Shown here one piece after another: positions 26,001-33,755 of a DNA stretch of 64,000 nucleotides. The notes below the pieces were generated by a model. That model worked only from the letters and a program-made list of their open reading frames with translations, was not told the origin of the DNA and made no database searches. Positions within the stretch are counted from its first letter, which is position 1. Every line of letters starts with the position of its first letter. A program made the translations under genes and the position numbers. The DNA is from JAIOSF01 sp047159865 (GTDB taxonomy: Bacteria; Campylobacterota; Campylobacteria; Campylobacterales; Arcobacteraceae), in the NCBI RefSeq assembly GCF_047159865.1, contig NZ_AP038804.1:682001-746000 (forward strand), given 5' to 3'.

Positions 26001-27564
26001 CAACTGCACAATTACTAACTTTTGTAGCCCATAAGTCATCTTTACCTTTCCAAGCCGACTCTATAAAAACAAGATCAGGTTTAAAAGATTTTAATTCATT
26101 TTTCCAATCATTAGGAGTAATTTGCAAAAGATTACATTCATACTTGAAAGAGTTGTATGTAAATTCATCCATAATAGATGCCATTTTTAATTCTGAATTA
26201 CTTTTATCAAATGGTATTTTTTCTTTGTGAATAAGTTTTTTATTTGTTTTTGATAAAGATTTCAAGGTCTCTTTTTTTGTACTTTTATTCTTCCATATTT
26301 CATATATTCTTTTAGGAGCAGTTAAAAAAACTTTTGGATTCTTTATTTCATGTATCAGTAGATGTCCTAGCTGATAAGATGCAGATTTTTTATTGTCTTC
26401 AAAACCTTTTTTGACTTGTTTATTTACTAATTTTAGTTTTTGTACTTGAGTATAATACCTTTTAAACTGATTTTGACTTTCAGTAAGTTTTCGCACAAGT
26501 TCTTTTTTTTCATCTTCTAATCTGTTATTTCTCTCTTTCATCCCTATGAAATTTGTTTCCATCTTTTCAAATTTTTTACGAATCTCATCTTTTTCTATCT
26601 CTAATTTTTTATTTTCTTCTTCTTTTTCATTAAGTGTTTTGGTAATTTTTTCTTTTTCTATCTCTAATTTTTTATTTTCATTTTGAGCACTAATAAGATC
26701 ACTATTATGTTTAAGTTCTTTTTTAGTCCATTCGTTTTTTTCCTCTTCTAACAATGTTAGATTTTTTGATAATACTTTTAGTACTTCAGACAAATCATTT
26801 GTGATTCTTTTACTATAGTTGAGTTGTTGAGTCATTCTATATGTTTCTGATATATTCTTATAGCTAGTATTCGCCATAATATCTTTTTCACTTAATGATT
26901 CTTTAGGAATGAAAAGATGAGTAGGTGTTGCATTAAAAGTCTCCCAGTACACATAGCTTAATTCATCTAATATAAAATTTAATTTTTTATATTCATTAAT
27001 ATTAATTGCTTCTATATATAATAGTGGTCGATCTTTTTTGATTAATTCTTTTGCACCTTTAAGTACATTAATCTCCATTCCCTCTACATCTATTTTTATA
27101 ACAGAAATTTTTTTTGGAAATCTAATATCACTTAATGGCTTTAATTCAATATTGCCTTCACCTATTAATAAAGATTGTCCACCTAAGTTTTTTTTATCAA
27201 TATTCGTAATTTTTGCTTTACTTATCGTATCTGATATTCCAAAGTTATATGCTTTTATTTTATCATCAAAACCATTTATTTTGATGCTATTATCAAAAAT
27301 ATCAAAAACTTCACTATTTGCCTCAAATGAGTACACATCATAACCATTAGCGGCTAAAAATAAACTATGATTTCCTATATTGGCACCCACATCTATTATA
27401 ATATCTTTTTTAACTCTACTTATTATATCTTTAAGCATTTCATATTCATAAGGGACTTTCTCTTCATAAATTTTTTTTTGTATATAATCAATTTCTCGTC
27501 CAGGAAGATATATGCTATAAGTTACATTATCAACTTCTATTAATATAGTGTTTTGTTTTTTCAT
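23020..27564 (-). CDS. Giant multidomain FkbM methyltransferase / glycosyltransferase
   Basis: The 1514 residues appear to contain, in order: an FkbM-type SAM methyltransferase (~50-185; IIDVGANIGNHSLFL, VIKIDVEGMEINVLKGA); a coiled coil (~235-400) of repeated K/E heptads; a CgeB-like glycosyltransferase (~455-770; FTTDIDCVPMYKE, SMFARRVFELLASNTVVVSN); a degenerate GT2-like stretch (~770-960); a beta-rich, possibly carbohydrate-binding region (~1030-1140); and a C-terminal GT4 domain (~1150-1510; ILSIRSFASRKYANDLS, NPTRWDSQGVSRDEAMSSGLVVV). It likely builds and O-methylates a surface glycan as one polypeptide. No internal frameshift is apparent. It lies between wecC and the hydrolase gene. 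Confidence 0.82.
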   Translation of the reverse strand: MKKQNTILIEVDNVTYSIYLPGREIDYIQKKIYEEKVPYEYEMLKDIISRVKKDIIIDVGANIGNHSLFLAANGYDVYSFEANSEVFDIFDNSIKINGFDDKIKAYNFGISDTISKAKITNIDKKNLGGQSLLIGEGNIELKPLSDIRFPKKISVIKIDVEGMEINVLKGAKELIKKDRPLLYIEAININEYKKLNFILDELSYVYWETFNATPTHLFIPKESLSEKDIMANTSYKNISETYRMTQQLNYSKRITNDLSEVLKVLSKNLTLLEEEKNEWTKKELKHNSDLISAQNENKKLEIEKEKITKTLNEKEEENKKLEIEKDEIRKKFEKMETNFIGMKERNNRLEDEKKELVRKLTESQNQFKRYYTQVQKLKLVNKQVKKGFEDNKKSASYQLGHLLIHEIKNPKVFLTAPKRIYEIWKNKSTKKETLKSLSKTNKKLIHKEKIPFDKSNSELKMASIMDEFTYNSFKYECNLLQITPNDWKNELKSFKPDLVFIESAWKGKDDLWATKVSNCAVELVEMIQWCDENNIQTMFWNKEDPVHFDTFIPVAKMVDYVFTTDIDCVPMYKEKVGHNNVQFLPFAAQPAVHNPIELFERKDAFNFAGSYYLRYPQRQKDFSSLIGAVKKFRPVDIYDRNFDNPHPHYTFPDEYKPMILGKLPFEEIDKAYKGYLFGINMNTIKQSQSMFARRVFELLASNTVVVSNFSRGVRLLFGDLVISSDNEKELSDRLEVFCKDELSYKKLRLMGLRKVMLEHTYAQRLNFITSKVFDTSFENEEQQILLISIANSKAEALNIIDSFTKQNYQHKELYILINFQEKLVCENNIKIFKNEKDFVKIILSNNDATFFGKLESNDYYGENYLTDMNLSTRYSDADAFGKSAYYEFDTKIKLKNNNTQYKKVEKLQIQSSLVKKDKLDKKLLKNIIKNNNEISFENMLAIDEFNYCSNGYRAKKNDLEKYIDDLNLIDQGISFEQKLSKIADTLPAKAAKEKDETSLPKVTAEKLFNLFPTPASSKVKISLDNNKMKIDTKLGNGKHTYIYADKQFKREELNLVLNSQFTLVSKSTLQDVKTVFEFQDKDGQKISHSMNPSGETHSLAIPSECVYIRFGLKLVGDGTLNISNLILGTHGEVPFAVIGKSKKLVLTKQYPSYDDIYKYGFLHSRIRAYKQKNMMVDVFRINNQAQKPYREFEDIDVVTGDNELLEQTLQTGQYDHVLVHLIDENMWKVLEKFIDKVKVTVWVHGAEIQVWQRRSYEFERMTQDEIQRQKRLSAHRVKFWHKILTNPPKNFQLVFVSKTFTQEIEEDLKMKLPIGHTNIIHNYVDSNIFKYFEKKVEDRTKILSIRSFASRKYANDLSVKAIVELSKKDFFNQLEFLIIGDGDLFDKKTEALKKFTNVKLEKRFAQHAEIAKLQEKYGVFLNPTRWDSQGVSRDEAMSSGLVVVTTNNSAIPEFIDNNSGRVVEPENPKALADAIEYLYKNPERYLELSAGASQRVRQQCGFEQTIEKEIEIIK

Positions 27565-27609
27565 TATTGACCTTTGATTATTGGTTTCTTATTCAGCTAA
27601 AAAGTATTT

Positions 27610-28806
27610 TTAATTCAAAATCCCACAAAAGTCAAGCTCAGTTTCTATCTCTAACCCTTTAAATTCATTATGACCAACCAAAAATGTAACTACATCAGCT
27701 TCTTCTAAAGCTTTTTTATACTCTACTATTTCAAACTCATCATGTGACTCAATGTTTGGTTCTACTGCAAGTACATCAAAACCTTGTACCATCAATGATT
27801 TTGTGATATACACAGCTGGTGATTCTCTTAAGTCATCTATATCTGGCTTGAAAGCTAGACCCATACAAGCTATTTTTGCTTTTCTTCCATTTTCTTTTTC
27901 AAAAGTTAAAGCTGTATTTTTAATCTTTTCTATTGCCCACTCTGTTTTGTAAGTATTTACTTCTCTTGCTGTTTTTATCATCCGAGCATCATCGCCACCT
28001 GCATGAACGATGAACCATGGATCTACAGCTATACAGTGTCCACCTACTCCAGCACCAGGATTGAGTACATTTACTCTTGGGTGTCTATTAGTTAGAGATA
28101 TGAGTTCCCATACATCTATGCCAAACTTATCACATAAAATAGATAACTCATTTGCAAATGCTATGTTTGTATCTCTAAAAGAGTTTTCAGTAAGTTTTGC
28201 CATCTCAGCTGTTCTAGCATCCGTACTAAGTACTTCTCCCTCTACAAAAGTTTTGTAAAACTCTACTGTTTTAGCTGTAGCTTTTGGTGTAGTTCCACCC
28301 ACTATTCGGTCGTTTTCTACAAGCTCTCTCATGATATGACCGGGAAGTACTCTTTCTGGACAATGAGCTATAAAAAGTTTTGAAGTATCTACATTCTCAT
28401 TTTGAAGAGTTTCTTCTACTAAATCCGTAGTCCCTACAGGTGATGTCGACTCAAGTATCACTATATCATCTTGTTTTACAAAAGGTGCTATTGCTTTTGT
28501 AGCACTTACTATGTAGTCAACATTAGGAACATATCCTTCATGAAAAGGTGTAGGAACAGCTATGATAAATACCTCTGCCGTAGCAGGAGTCAAACTAGCT
28601 TTTAGTTTTCCACTATTCACAGCACTGTGTACAAATGTATCAAGCTCTGGTTCTACAATATGTATCTGACCTTTGTTTATAGTATCTACAGTACTTTGAA
28701 CTACATCTACTCCATGAACATCATAACCTCTGTTGGCTAATAATGCTGCTGTTGGTAAGCCAATATACCCTAGTCCTATTACACATATTTTTTTATTTTG
28801 ATTCAT
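27610..28806 (-). CDS. wecC: UDP-N-acetyl-D-mannosamine dehydrogenase
   Basis: The enzyme oxidises UDP-ManNAc to UDP-ManNAcA using NAD+. The 398 residues have the N-terminal Rossmann motif VIGLGYIGLPTAALLA, AEMAKLTENSFRDTNIAFANE, and the active-site stretch NPGAGVGGHCIAVDPWF containing the catalytic Cys. It immediately follows wecB (one base apart), completing the two-step route from UDP-GlcNAc to UDP-ManNAcA for the surface polymer. Confidence 0.94.
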   Translation of the reverse strand: MNQNKKICVIGLGYIGLPTAALLANRGYDVHGVDVVQSTVDTINKGQIHIVEPELDTFVHSAVNSGKLKASLTPATAEVFIIAVPTPFHEGYVPNVDYIVSATKAIAPFVKQDDIVILESTSPVGTTDLVEETLQNENVDTSKLFIAHCPERVLPGHIMRELVENDRIVGGTTPKATAKTVEFYKTFVEGEVLSTDARTAEMAKLTENSFRDTNIAFANELSILCDKFGIDVWELISLTNRHPRVNVLNPGAGVGGHCIAVDPWFIVHAGGDDARMIKTAREVNTYKTEWAIEKIKNTALTFEKENGRKAKIACMGLAFKPDIDDLRESPAVYITKSLMVQGFDVLAVEPNIESHDEFEIVEYKKALEEADVVTFLVGHNEFKGLEIETELDFCGILN

Positions 28807-28807
28807 A

Positions 28808-29938
28808 TTATTTACTTTCCCTAATAAATTTTACTATTCTTTCACAGGCCTTACCATCTCCATAGGGATTGTGAGCTTTGGACATTTTTTCATACTCATA
28901 TTTATCATCTAAAAGTTTTTGCGCTTCTTCTATGATCATTTTTGTATCTGTCCCTACAAGTTTTACGGTGCTTGCTTCTACAGCTTCTGGTCTCTCTGTT
29001 GTATCTCTCATCACAAGTACAGGTTTAGCTAAACTTGGTGCTTCTTCTTGTACTCCACCACTATCAGTGATGATAAAATATGATTTATTCATCATATATA
29101 TGAAGCTTTCGTATTGTAAAGGTTCTATTAAGTATATATTTGAGATGTTTGAAAGTATCTCTTTGACTGGTTGTTGTACATTTGGATTTAAGTGTACTGG
29201 ATAAACGATGTCTACATCTGGATTATTTATAGCAATTGCTTTTAATGCTTCACAAATATTGATAAATCCTTGCCCATGATTTTCTCTTCTATGCCCTGTA
29301 ACCAAAATGATTTTTTTACTTTCATCTATTTTATACTGTGCATTAATATCATCTAAAATATTATTTTTTAGCTCTTCATTATTTTCTATTTTTTCTAAAG
29401 CTAAAAAAAGTGCATCTATGACTGTATTTCCTGTAACTATAATACTATTTTGTTTTTTGTTTTCTTGAAGTAAATTATCTTGACTTGTTTTTGTTGGAGC
29501 AAAGTGATAGTTTGCTAACACACCTGTTATTTGTCTATTGGCTTCTTCTGGCCATGGACTATAAATATCACCTGTTCGAAGCCCTGCTTCTACATGCCCT
29601 ACTTTTATTTTTTCATAAAAGGCAGCAAGTGATGATGCTGAAGTTGTAGTTGTATCACCATGTACTAAAACTACATCAGGCTTATACTCATTTAAAACAT
29701 CTCTAAGTCCTAACAGTACTCTAGTAGTGATATCATACAAATCTTGACCTTGTTTCATAAGGTTCAGATCATAATCAGGTGTAATATCAAACATAGCAAG
29801 AACTTGATCTAGCATCTCTCTGTGTTGTGCTGTTACACATACTTTTGAATCAATATTTTCATCTTTTTCAAACGCTTTTACCAATGGTGCCATTTTTATA
29901 GCTTCTGGTCTTGTTCCAAATACTAATAATACTTTCAT
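28808..29938 (-). CDS. wecB: UDP-N-acetylglucosamine 2-epimerase (non-hydrolysing)
   Basis: The enzyme interconverts UDP-GlcNAc and UDP-ManNAc. The 376 residues start VLLVFGTRPEAIKMAPL and contain VHGDTTTTSASSLAAF, HVEAGLRTGDIYSPWPEE, VTGHRRENHGQGF and TDSGGVQEEAPSLAKPVLVMRDTTERPE, the classic family signatures. It uses the product of glmU, also in this window. It is the first large gene of the minus-strand polysaccharide operon. Confidence 0.96.
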   Translation of the reverse strand: MKVLLVFGTRPEAIKMAPLVKAFEKDENIDSKVCVTAQHREMLDQVLAMFDITPDYDLNLMKQGQDLYDITTRVLLGLRDVLNEYKPDVVLVHGDTTTTSASSLAAFYEKIKVGHVEAGLRTGDIYSPWPEEANRQITGVLANYHFAPTKTSQDNLLQENKKQNSIIVTGNTVIDALFLALEKIENNEELKNNILDDINAQYKIDESKKIILVTGHRRENHGQGFINICEALKAIAINNPDVDIVYPVHLNPNVQQPVKEILSNISNIYLIEPLQYESFIYMMNKSYFIITDSGGVQEEAPSLAKPVLVMRDTTERPEAVEASTVKLVGTDTKMIIEEAQKLLDDKYEYEKMSKAHNPYGDGKACERIVKFIRESK

Positions 29939-29949
29939 AAAACTCCGAT

Positions 29950-30051
29950 TTATCCTAACAATTCAGTAACATCTACAACCATCAAAAACAATGATAATAC
30001 ACCCACTAAAAACAGCATAGCAACTATAAGTACTTCATTTTTCTTTGTCAT
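29950..30051 (-). CDS. 33-residue single-pass membrane protein upstream of wecB
   Basis: A short frame, MTKKNEVLIVAMLFLVGVL..., encodes a charged N-terminus, one ~20-residue hydrophobic helix and a short acidic end (DVTELLG). GGAAT lies seven bases before the ATG. The stop is 11 bases before wecB, so it would be the first cistron of the polysaccharide operon. It is too short for homology by eye. Confidence 0.6.
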   Translation of the reverse strand: MTKKNEVLIVAMLFLVGVLSLFLMVVDVTELLG

Positions 30052-30106
30052 TAATAATTCCTTAAATTTCTTAATTATATTATTAATAGAATTAGTACTC
30101 CCTTAA

Positions 30107-30126
30107 TAATCTAATCATATAGATTA
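30107..30126 (+). promoter_or_regulatory. Inverted repeat between the polysaccharide operon and the XRE regulator
   Basis: The half-sites TAATCTA (30107-30113) and TAGATTA (30120-30126) are separated by six bases, in the 100-base divergent region between the 33-codon gene and the regulator. It is a candidate operator for autoregulation or control of the wec locus. Confidence 0.45.
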
Positions 30127-30151
30127 ATATTCCCTTTTAAGGAGAACAGTT

Positions 30152-30652
30152 ATGGAGATATATGAACGGATAAACAAGCTTATAAAAGCCAAAAAAATAA
30201 CCAAAAGAAGATTTTCTGAAATATTAAGAGATTTAGAACCAAAACTAAAAAGTACAGGAGAAACTCCTACGGAAAAAACTATCTACAAATACCTAAGTGG
30301 AGATATAAGCATTCCTATAGAACTCATAAGTTACATAGCAGAAGCTTTAAATATAAGCGAACAAGAACTCTTCGATACAAACCTAAACACAAAACTAAAA
30401 CTCTACAAATATATAGTAAATAGTGTGGATACAGAACAACTCTCATACTTACAAAACATCTCATCAAATGCATCGGTAGTCAATAGTACAAAAGCCCTTT
30501 ATGGTAAAAAACAACCAAGAGAAGAAAATATTTATGATAAAGAAGAGATTGAAAAACTTTTTTCACTCATAGAATATGCCCCTAAAGAGCTAATAGAGAA
30601 AATAACAAAAAGACTTGAAGAGATAAAAAGAATCACTTTAGAGAGTATATAG
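30152..30652 (+). CDS. XRE-like helix-turn-helix regulator
   Basis: The 166-residue protein has a helix-turn-helix-like N-terminal domain: YERINKLIKAKKITKRRFSE, then EKTIYKYLSGDISIPIELISYIAEALNISEQELF, which matches the last helices of XRE/Cro repressors. The C-terminal half is helical and charged and may dimerise. A strong AAGGAGAAC ribosome-binding site is present. It is divergent from the polysaccharide operon and followed by a toxin-antitoxin pair. Control of the wec operon is an inference from position. Confidence 0.75.
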   Translation: MEIYERINKLIKAKKITKRRFSEILRDLEPKLKSTGETPTEKTIYKYLSGDISIPIELISYIAEALNISEQELFDTNLNTKLKLYKYIVNSVDTEQLSYLQNISSNASVVNSTKALYGKKQPREENIYDKEEIEKLFSLIEYAPKELIEKITKRLEEIKRITLESI

Positions 30653-30711
30653 AAAAGATCTATTATTTTTAAAATCACATATTTTTCTATCTTTTATTCT
30701 TACTAGATTTT

Positions 30712-30739
30712 GCTATAATATTCACTTTTAGCTATAATA
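30712..30739 (+). promoter_or_regulatory. Tandem TATAAT elements before the PIN-type toxin-antitoxin genes
   Basis: The nine bases GCTATAATA occur twice (30712-30720 and 30731-30739), each preceded by a T-rich run. Either or both could be the -10 box of the operon that starts at 30766. The 19-base spacing could also reflect a repeated binding site. Confidence 0.5.
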
Positions 30740-30765
30740 ATTAAAATAAATATAAAAGGATAAAT

Positions 30766-31008
30766 ATGCACACTTTAACTTTAAATATTAAAAATAGTGC
30801 TTATGATAAAATTGCATATTTTTTACAAAATGTGTCAAATGATGTTGAAATTGTAAATCATAATATAGAACAAGATGTTAATTTATCTATGAAAAAAAAT
30901 GTTAATTTAAGAGGTGTTTTTAATTCTTATGCTAATATTGAAAAGTATAAGAAAGAAAACGATGCTTTAAAAAACCATATAGTAGAACAATACAAAAAAG
31001 ACAATTAA
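30766..31008 (+). CDS. Antitoxin of a PIN-domain toxin-antitoxin pair
   Basis: The 80-residue protein begins MHTLTLNIKNSAYDKIAYFLQ, a beta-strand-helix pattern seen in small antitoxins of this phylum, and has a charged helical C-terminus (YKKENDALKNHIVEQYKKDN) that could bind the toxin. AAGGAT is well placed before the ATG. Its stop overlaps the toxin start by one base (TAATG). It is assigned as antitoxin mainly because of the PIN gene it precedes. Confidence 0.75.
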   Translation: MHTLTLNIKNSAYDKIAYFLQNVSNDVEIVNHNIEQDVNLSMKKNVNLRGVFNSYANIEKYKKENDALKNHIVEQYKKDN

Positions 31009-31403
31009 TGATTAGGCTTGATACAAATTATATTGTTAGGTATTTAACCAATGATAATGAAGAGATGGCTCAAATTGCAGAAGATATAATATTAAATGAA
31101 AATGTTTATATTTCAAATGAAGTATTAGCAGAAGTTGTTTATGTTCTTGTAGGAGTTTATGAAGTTCCTAAAAAAGATGTTTCTGATATGCTTACACAAT
31201 TAATATCATTTGAAAATATTCAAGTCGAAAATAAAAATATTGTAAACAAAACATTAGAAATATTTCAAATTAAAAATCTAGATTTTGTTGATTGTTTACT
31301 ATGCTCATATTCTCAAAATGATGTCATTAAAACTTTTGACAAAAAATTACTTAAATGTATCAACTCACATAAAGTTATTGGGACAGTAAAGCCATCCCAA
31401 TAA
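31008..31403 (+). CDS. PIN-domain toxin (VapC-like ribonuclease)
   Basis: The 131-residue PIN domain has the conserved acidic residues: Asp4 in RLDTNYIVRYL, a Glu in NEVLAEVVYVL, an Asp in NLDFVDCLL, and an Asp in IKTFDKKLLK. VapC toxins are Mg-dependent RNases that cut tRNA or rRNA. It is translationally coupled to the preceding antitoxin. The last codons overlap a 10-bp inverted repeat that may end transcription. Confidence 0.88.
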   Translation: MIRLDTNYIVRYLTNDNEEMAQIAEDIILNENVYISNEVLAEVVYVLVGVYEVPKKDVSDMLTQLISFENIQVENKNIVNKTLEIFQIKNLDFVDCLLCSYSQNDVIKTFDKKLLKCINSHKVIGTVKPSQ

Positions 31404-31404
31404 C
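31374..31404 (+). terminator. Inverted repeat at the end of the PIN toxin gene
   Basis: A perfect 10-bp inverted repeat (31374-31383 GTTATTGGGA, 31395-31404 TCCCAATAAC) spans the last toxin codons and stop, eight bases before the convergent glnS stop. It lacks a T tract, so it may be a terminator with weak release or an mRNA-stabilising hairpin. Confidence 0.5.
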
Positions 31405-31411
31405 ATAACAA

Positions 31412-33670
31412 CTACTGTAACTGTAAAGCTACTAGTTTATTTACTACTTGTGGATTTGCTTTTCCACCTGTGGCTTTTAGTGTTTGCCCTACAAAGAAAC
31501 CTAAAAGCTTATTGTTTCCAGCTTTAAATTTTTCTACATTGTCTGGATTTTTAACGATGATTTCATCTATGATTGGTAAAATAACAGCAGGATCAGATAT
31601 CTGAACTAAACCTTTATCTTCAACTATTTTACTTGGATTATCTCCTGATTTTACCATCTCTTCAAATACTTGTTTTGCTATTTTACTTGATATAGTTTTA
31701 TTATCAAGCATTTTTACAAGCTGTGCTATTTGTATTGCTGTAAATTTTAACTCATTTATCTCTTTTTCTTTTAACTCTTTTGCAACATCATTTGCAACAA
31801 TATTTGCTAGTGCAACGGGGCTATTGAGTTCAGTTAACGCTTCTTCATAAAACGATGATAGTTTTTCATCTCGAGCCAAAATATTAGATAGTTCATTATT
31901 TAGTTTCAACTCTTTTGTGTACTTGTCAAATAAAGCTTGTTGAGTATCATTCATAGCTTCAACAACACCCGCTACTTGTACTTTGTTCGCTTGTTTTTTA
32001 GACTCAACTCTTTCTTTTGGTTTATTATTAGCTTTTTTACCCCAAGAGTCTTTTAATCCTACTATTTTATTAAATACTGGTTTTTCAGTTGTGTAATCAA
32101 TAGGATCAGCGTAGAAATAACCTTGTCTCTCAAACTGGAATCTTTCATCTATTTTCTCACTTACAATAGCAGGTTCTATTAAAGCATTTTTGATAACAGT
32201 TAATGAGTTAGAATTTAAATCTTCCATTCCTTCAGGTGCTTCGCTTGCATATAATCTATCATATACTCTTACTTCAGCTTTGATAGCTTGTGCTGCACTT
32301 ACCCACTGGATTGCACTTTTTACTTTGATACCACTAGTATCAGACCCACTTTTAGAATCTGCATTGTACTCTACTTTTAGCTCTACTACTTTTCCATTTT
32401 CATCTTTGATAACTTCTTTACAAGTGATGATATATCCATGTCTTAGTCTTACAGGTTGTGAAGGAGTGAGTCTAAAGTATCCTTTTGGAGGATTTTCACA
32501 AAAGTCATCTCTTTCTATATATAGTTCATTTGAGAAAGGAAGATCTCTAGAACCCTCTTTAGGAACATCATGTGGATAATATGGAGCATCGATTACTTCA
32601 CTACCTTCATAGTTCACGATTGTTACCTTTAAAGGGTCAAGTACCGCTAAAACTCTAGGAACTTTTCTGTTTAAATCATCTCTGATACAAAACTCTAGTT
32701 GTGCTACATCTACCATAGAGTTTGCTTTTGCAACACCTATTTGGTCACAAAAGTTTAAAATAGATTCTTTTGTATACCCTCTTCTTTTATATCCAGCAAT
32801 TGTAGGCATTCGAGGATCATCCCAACCACTTACAACACCCTCTTCCACTAACTCTAAAAGTTTTCTCTTACTCATAACTGTATAGTTAATACCTAATCTT
32901 GCAAATTCATGTTGGTATGGTCTAGGTAGTTCTAAACCTAAAGTATCTAATACCCAGTTGTAAATATCTCTATTGTTTTCAAACTCTAGTGTACAAATTG
33001 AGTGAGAAACTCCCTCAATATAATCAGATAAACAATGAGCAAAATCATACATAGGATAAATACACCATTCATCACCAGTTCTAAAGTGATGTGCATGTCT
33101 GATTCTGTAAAGTAATGGATCTCTCATTTTCATATTAGCTGCACCCATATCAATCTTAGCTCTTAATACATGCTCTCCATCTTTGAATTCGCCATTTTTC
33201 ATTTTTTCAAAAAGTGCTAGGTTTTCTTCTATAGAACGAGAAGCATATTGACTTCGTTTACCCTCTTGAGTAACTGTACCTCTAAGCTCTCTCATCTCTT
33301 CTTCATCTACACTATCGACATAAGCTTTACCCATTTTGATAAGCTGTACTGCATACTCATGAATCTTAGAGAAATAATCAGAAGTAAAATATACATTTTC
33401 ACCCCAATCGAAACCAAGCCATTGAACAGCGTCTTTTAAAGCCTCTACATATTTTGTATCTTCTTTAGTTGGATTTGTATCATCCATTCTTAGATTACAG
33501 TGCCCCTTATAATCACTTGCAATTCCAAAATTTATGCAAATAGACTTAGCATGTCCGATATGTGGAAAACCGTTTGGTTCTGGGGGAAATCTTGTGATAA
33601 CCTCATTATATTTTCCTGATTTTAAGTCCTCTTCTACTATTGACCGTAAAAAATCTTTGCTTTCACTCAT
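31412..33670 (-). CDS. glnS: Glutaminyl-tRNA synthetase fused to a YqeY domain
   Basis: Residues ~1-550 are a class I glutaminyl-tRNA synthetase with the HIGH motif in PNGFPHIGHAKS, the DDTNP stretch, and the KMSKS-like VMSKRKL. Residues ~590-752 form a YqeY/GatB-tail domain (KELKEKEINELKF, LLGFFVGQTLKATGGKANPQVV), which aids tRNA-Gln binding in the known Deinococcus GlnRS. The protein is 752 residues, against ~555 for E. coli GlnRS. Direct charging of tRNA-Gln would reduce the need for the GatCAB pathway used in Helicobacter. Confidence 0.95.
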   Translation of the reverse strand: MSESKDFLRSIVEEDLKSGKYNEVITRFPPEPNGFPHIGHAKSICINFGIASDYKGHCNLRMDDTNPTKEDTKYVEALKDAVQWLGFDWGENVYFTSDYFSKIHEYAVQLIKMGKAYVDSVDEEEMRELRGTVTQEGKRSQYASRSIEENLALFEKMKNGEFKDGEHVLRAKIDMGAANMKMRDPLLYRIRHAHHFRTGDEWCIYPMYDFAHCLSDYIEGVSHSICTLEFENNRDIYNWVLDTLGLELPRPYQHEFARLGINYTVMSKRKLLELVEEGVVSGWDDPRMPTIAGYKRRGYTKESILNFCDQIGVAKANSMVDVAQLEFCIRDDLNRKVPRVLAVLDPLKVTIVNYEGSEVIDAPYYPHDVPKEGSRDLPFSNELYIERDDFCENPPKGYFRLTPSQPVRLRHGYIITCKEVIKDENGKVVELKVEYNADSKSGSDTSGIKVKSAIQWVSAAQAIKAEVRVYDRLYASEAPEGMEDLNSNSLTVIKNALIEPAIVSEKIDERFQFERQGYFYADPIDYTTEKPVFNKIVGLKDSWGKKANNKPKERVESKKQANKVQVAGVVEAMNDTQQALFDKYTKELKLNNELSNILARDEKLSSFYEEALTELNSPVALANIVANDVAKELKEKEINELKFTAIQIAQLVKMLDNKTISSKIAKQVFEEMVKSGDNPSKIVEDKGLVQISDPAVILPIIDEIIVKNPDNVEKFKAGNNKLLGFFVGQTLKATGGKANPQVVNKLVALQLQ

Positions 33671-33755
33671 CTATTAAACCTTTTTTAGAAACTTTTATTT
33701 TGATTTTACAACTTATTTAAGGTGTGCATTTTATCAAATTTGTGCTTATAGCATC

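Noticed and set aside
26430..26790. Repeated K/E-rich segments in the giant protein as possible DNA tandem repeats
   Set aside because: The repetition is at the protein heptad level of a coiled coil; the DNA copies are short and imperfect.
32190..32579. A 129-codon plus-strand frame within glnS
   Set aside because: Antisense to conserved synthetase sequence, with no start signal and no recognisable domain.
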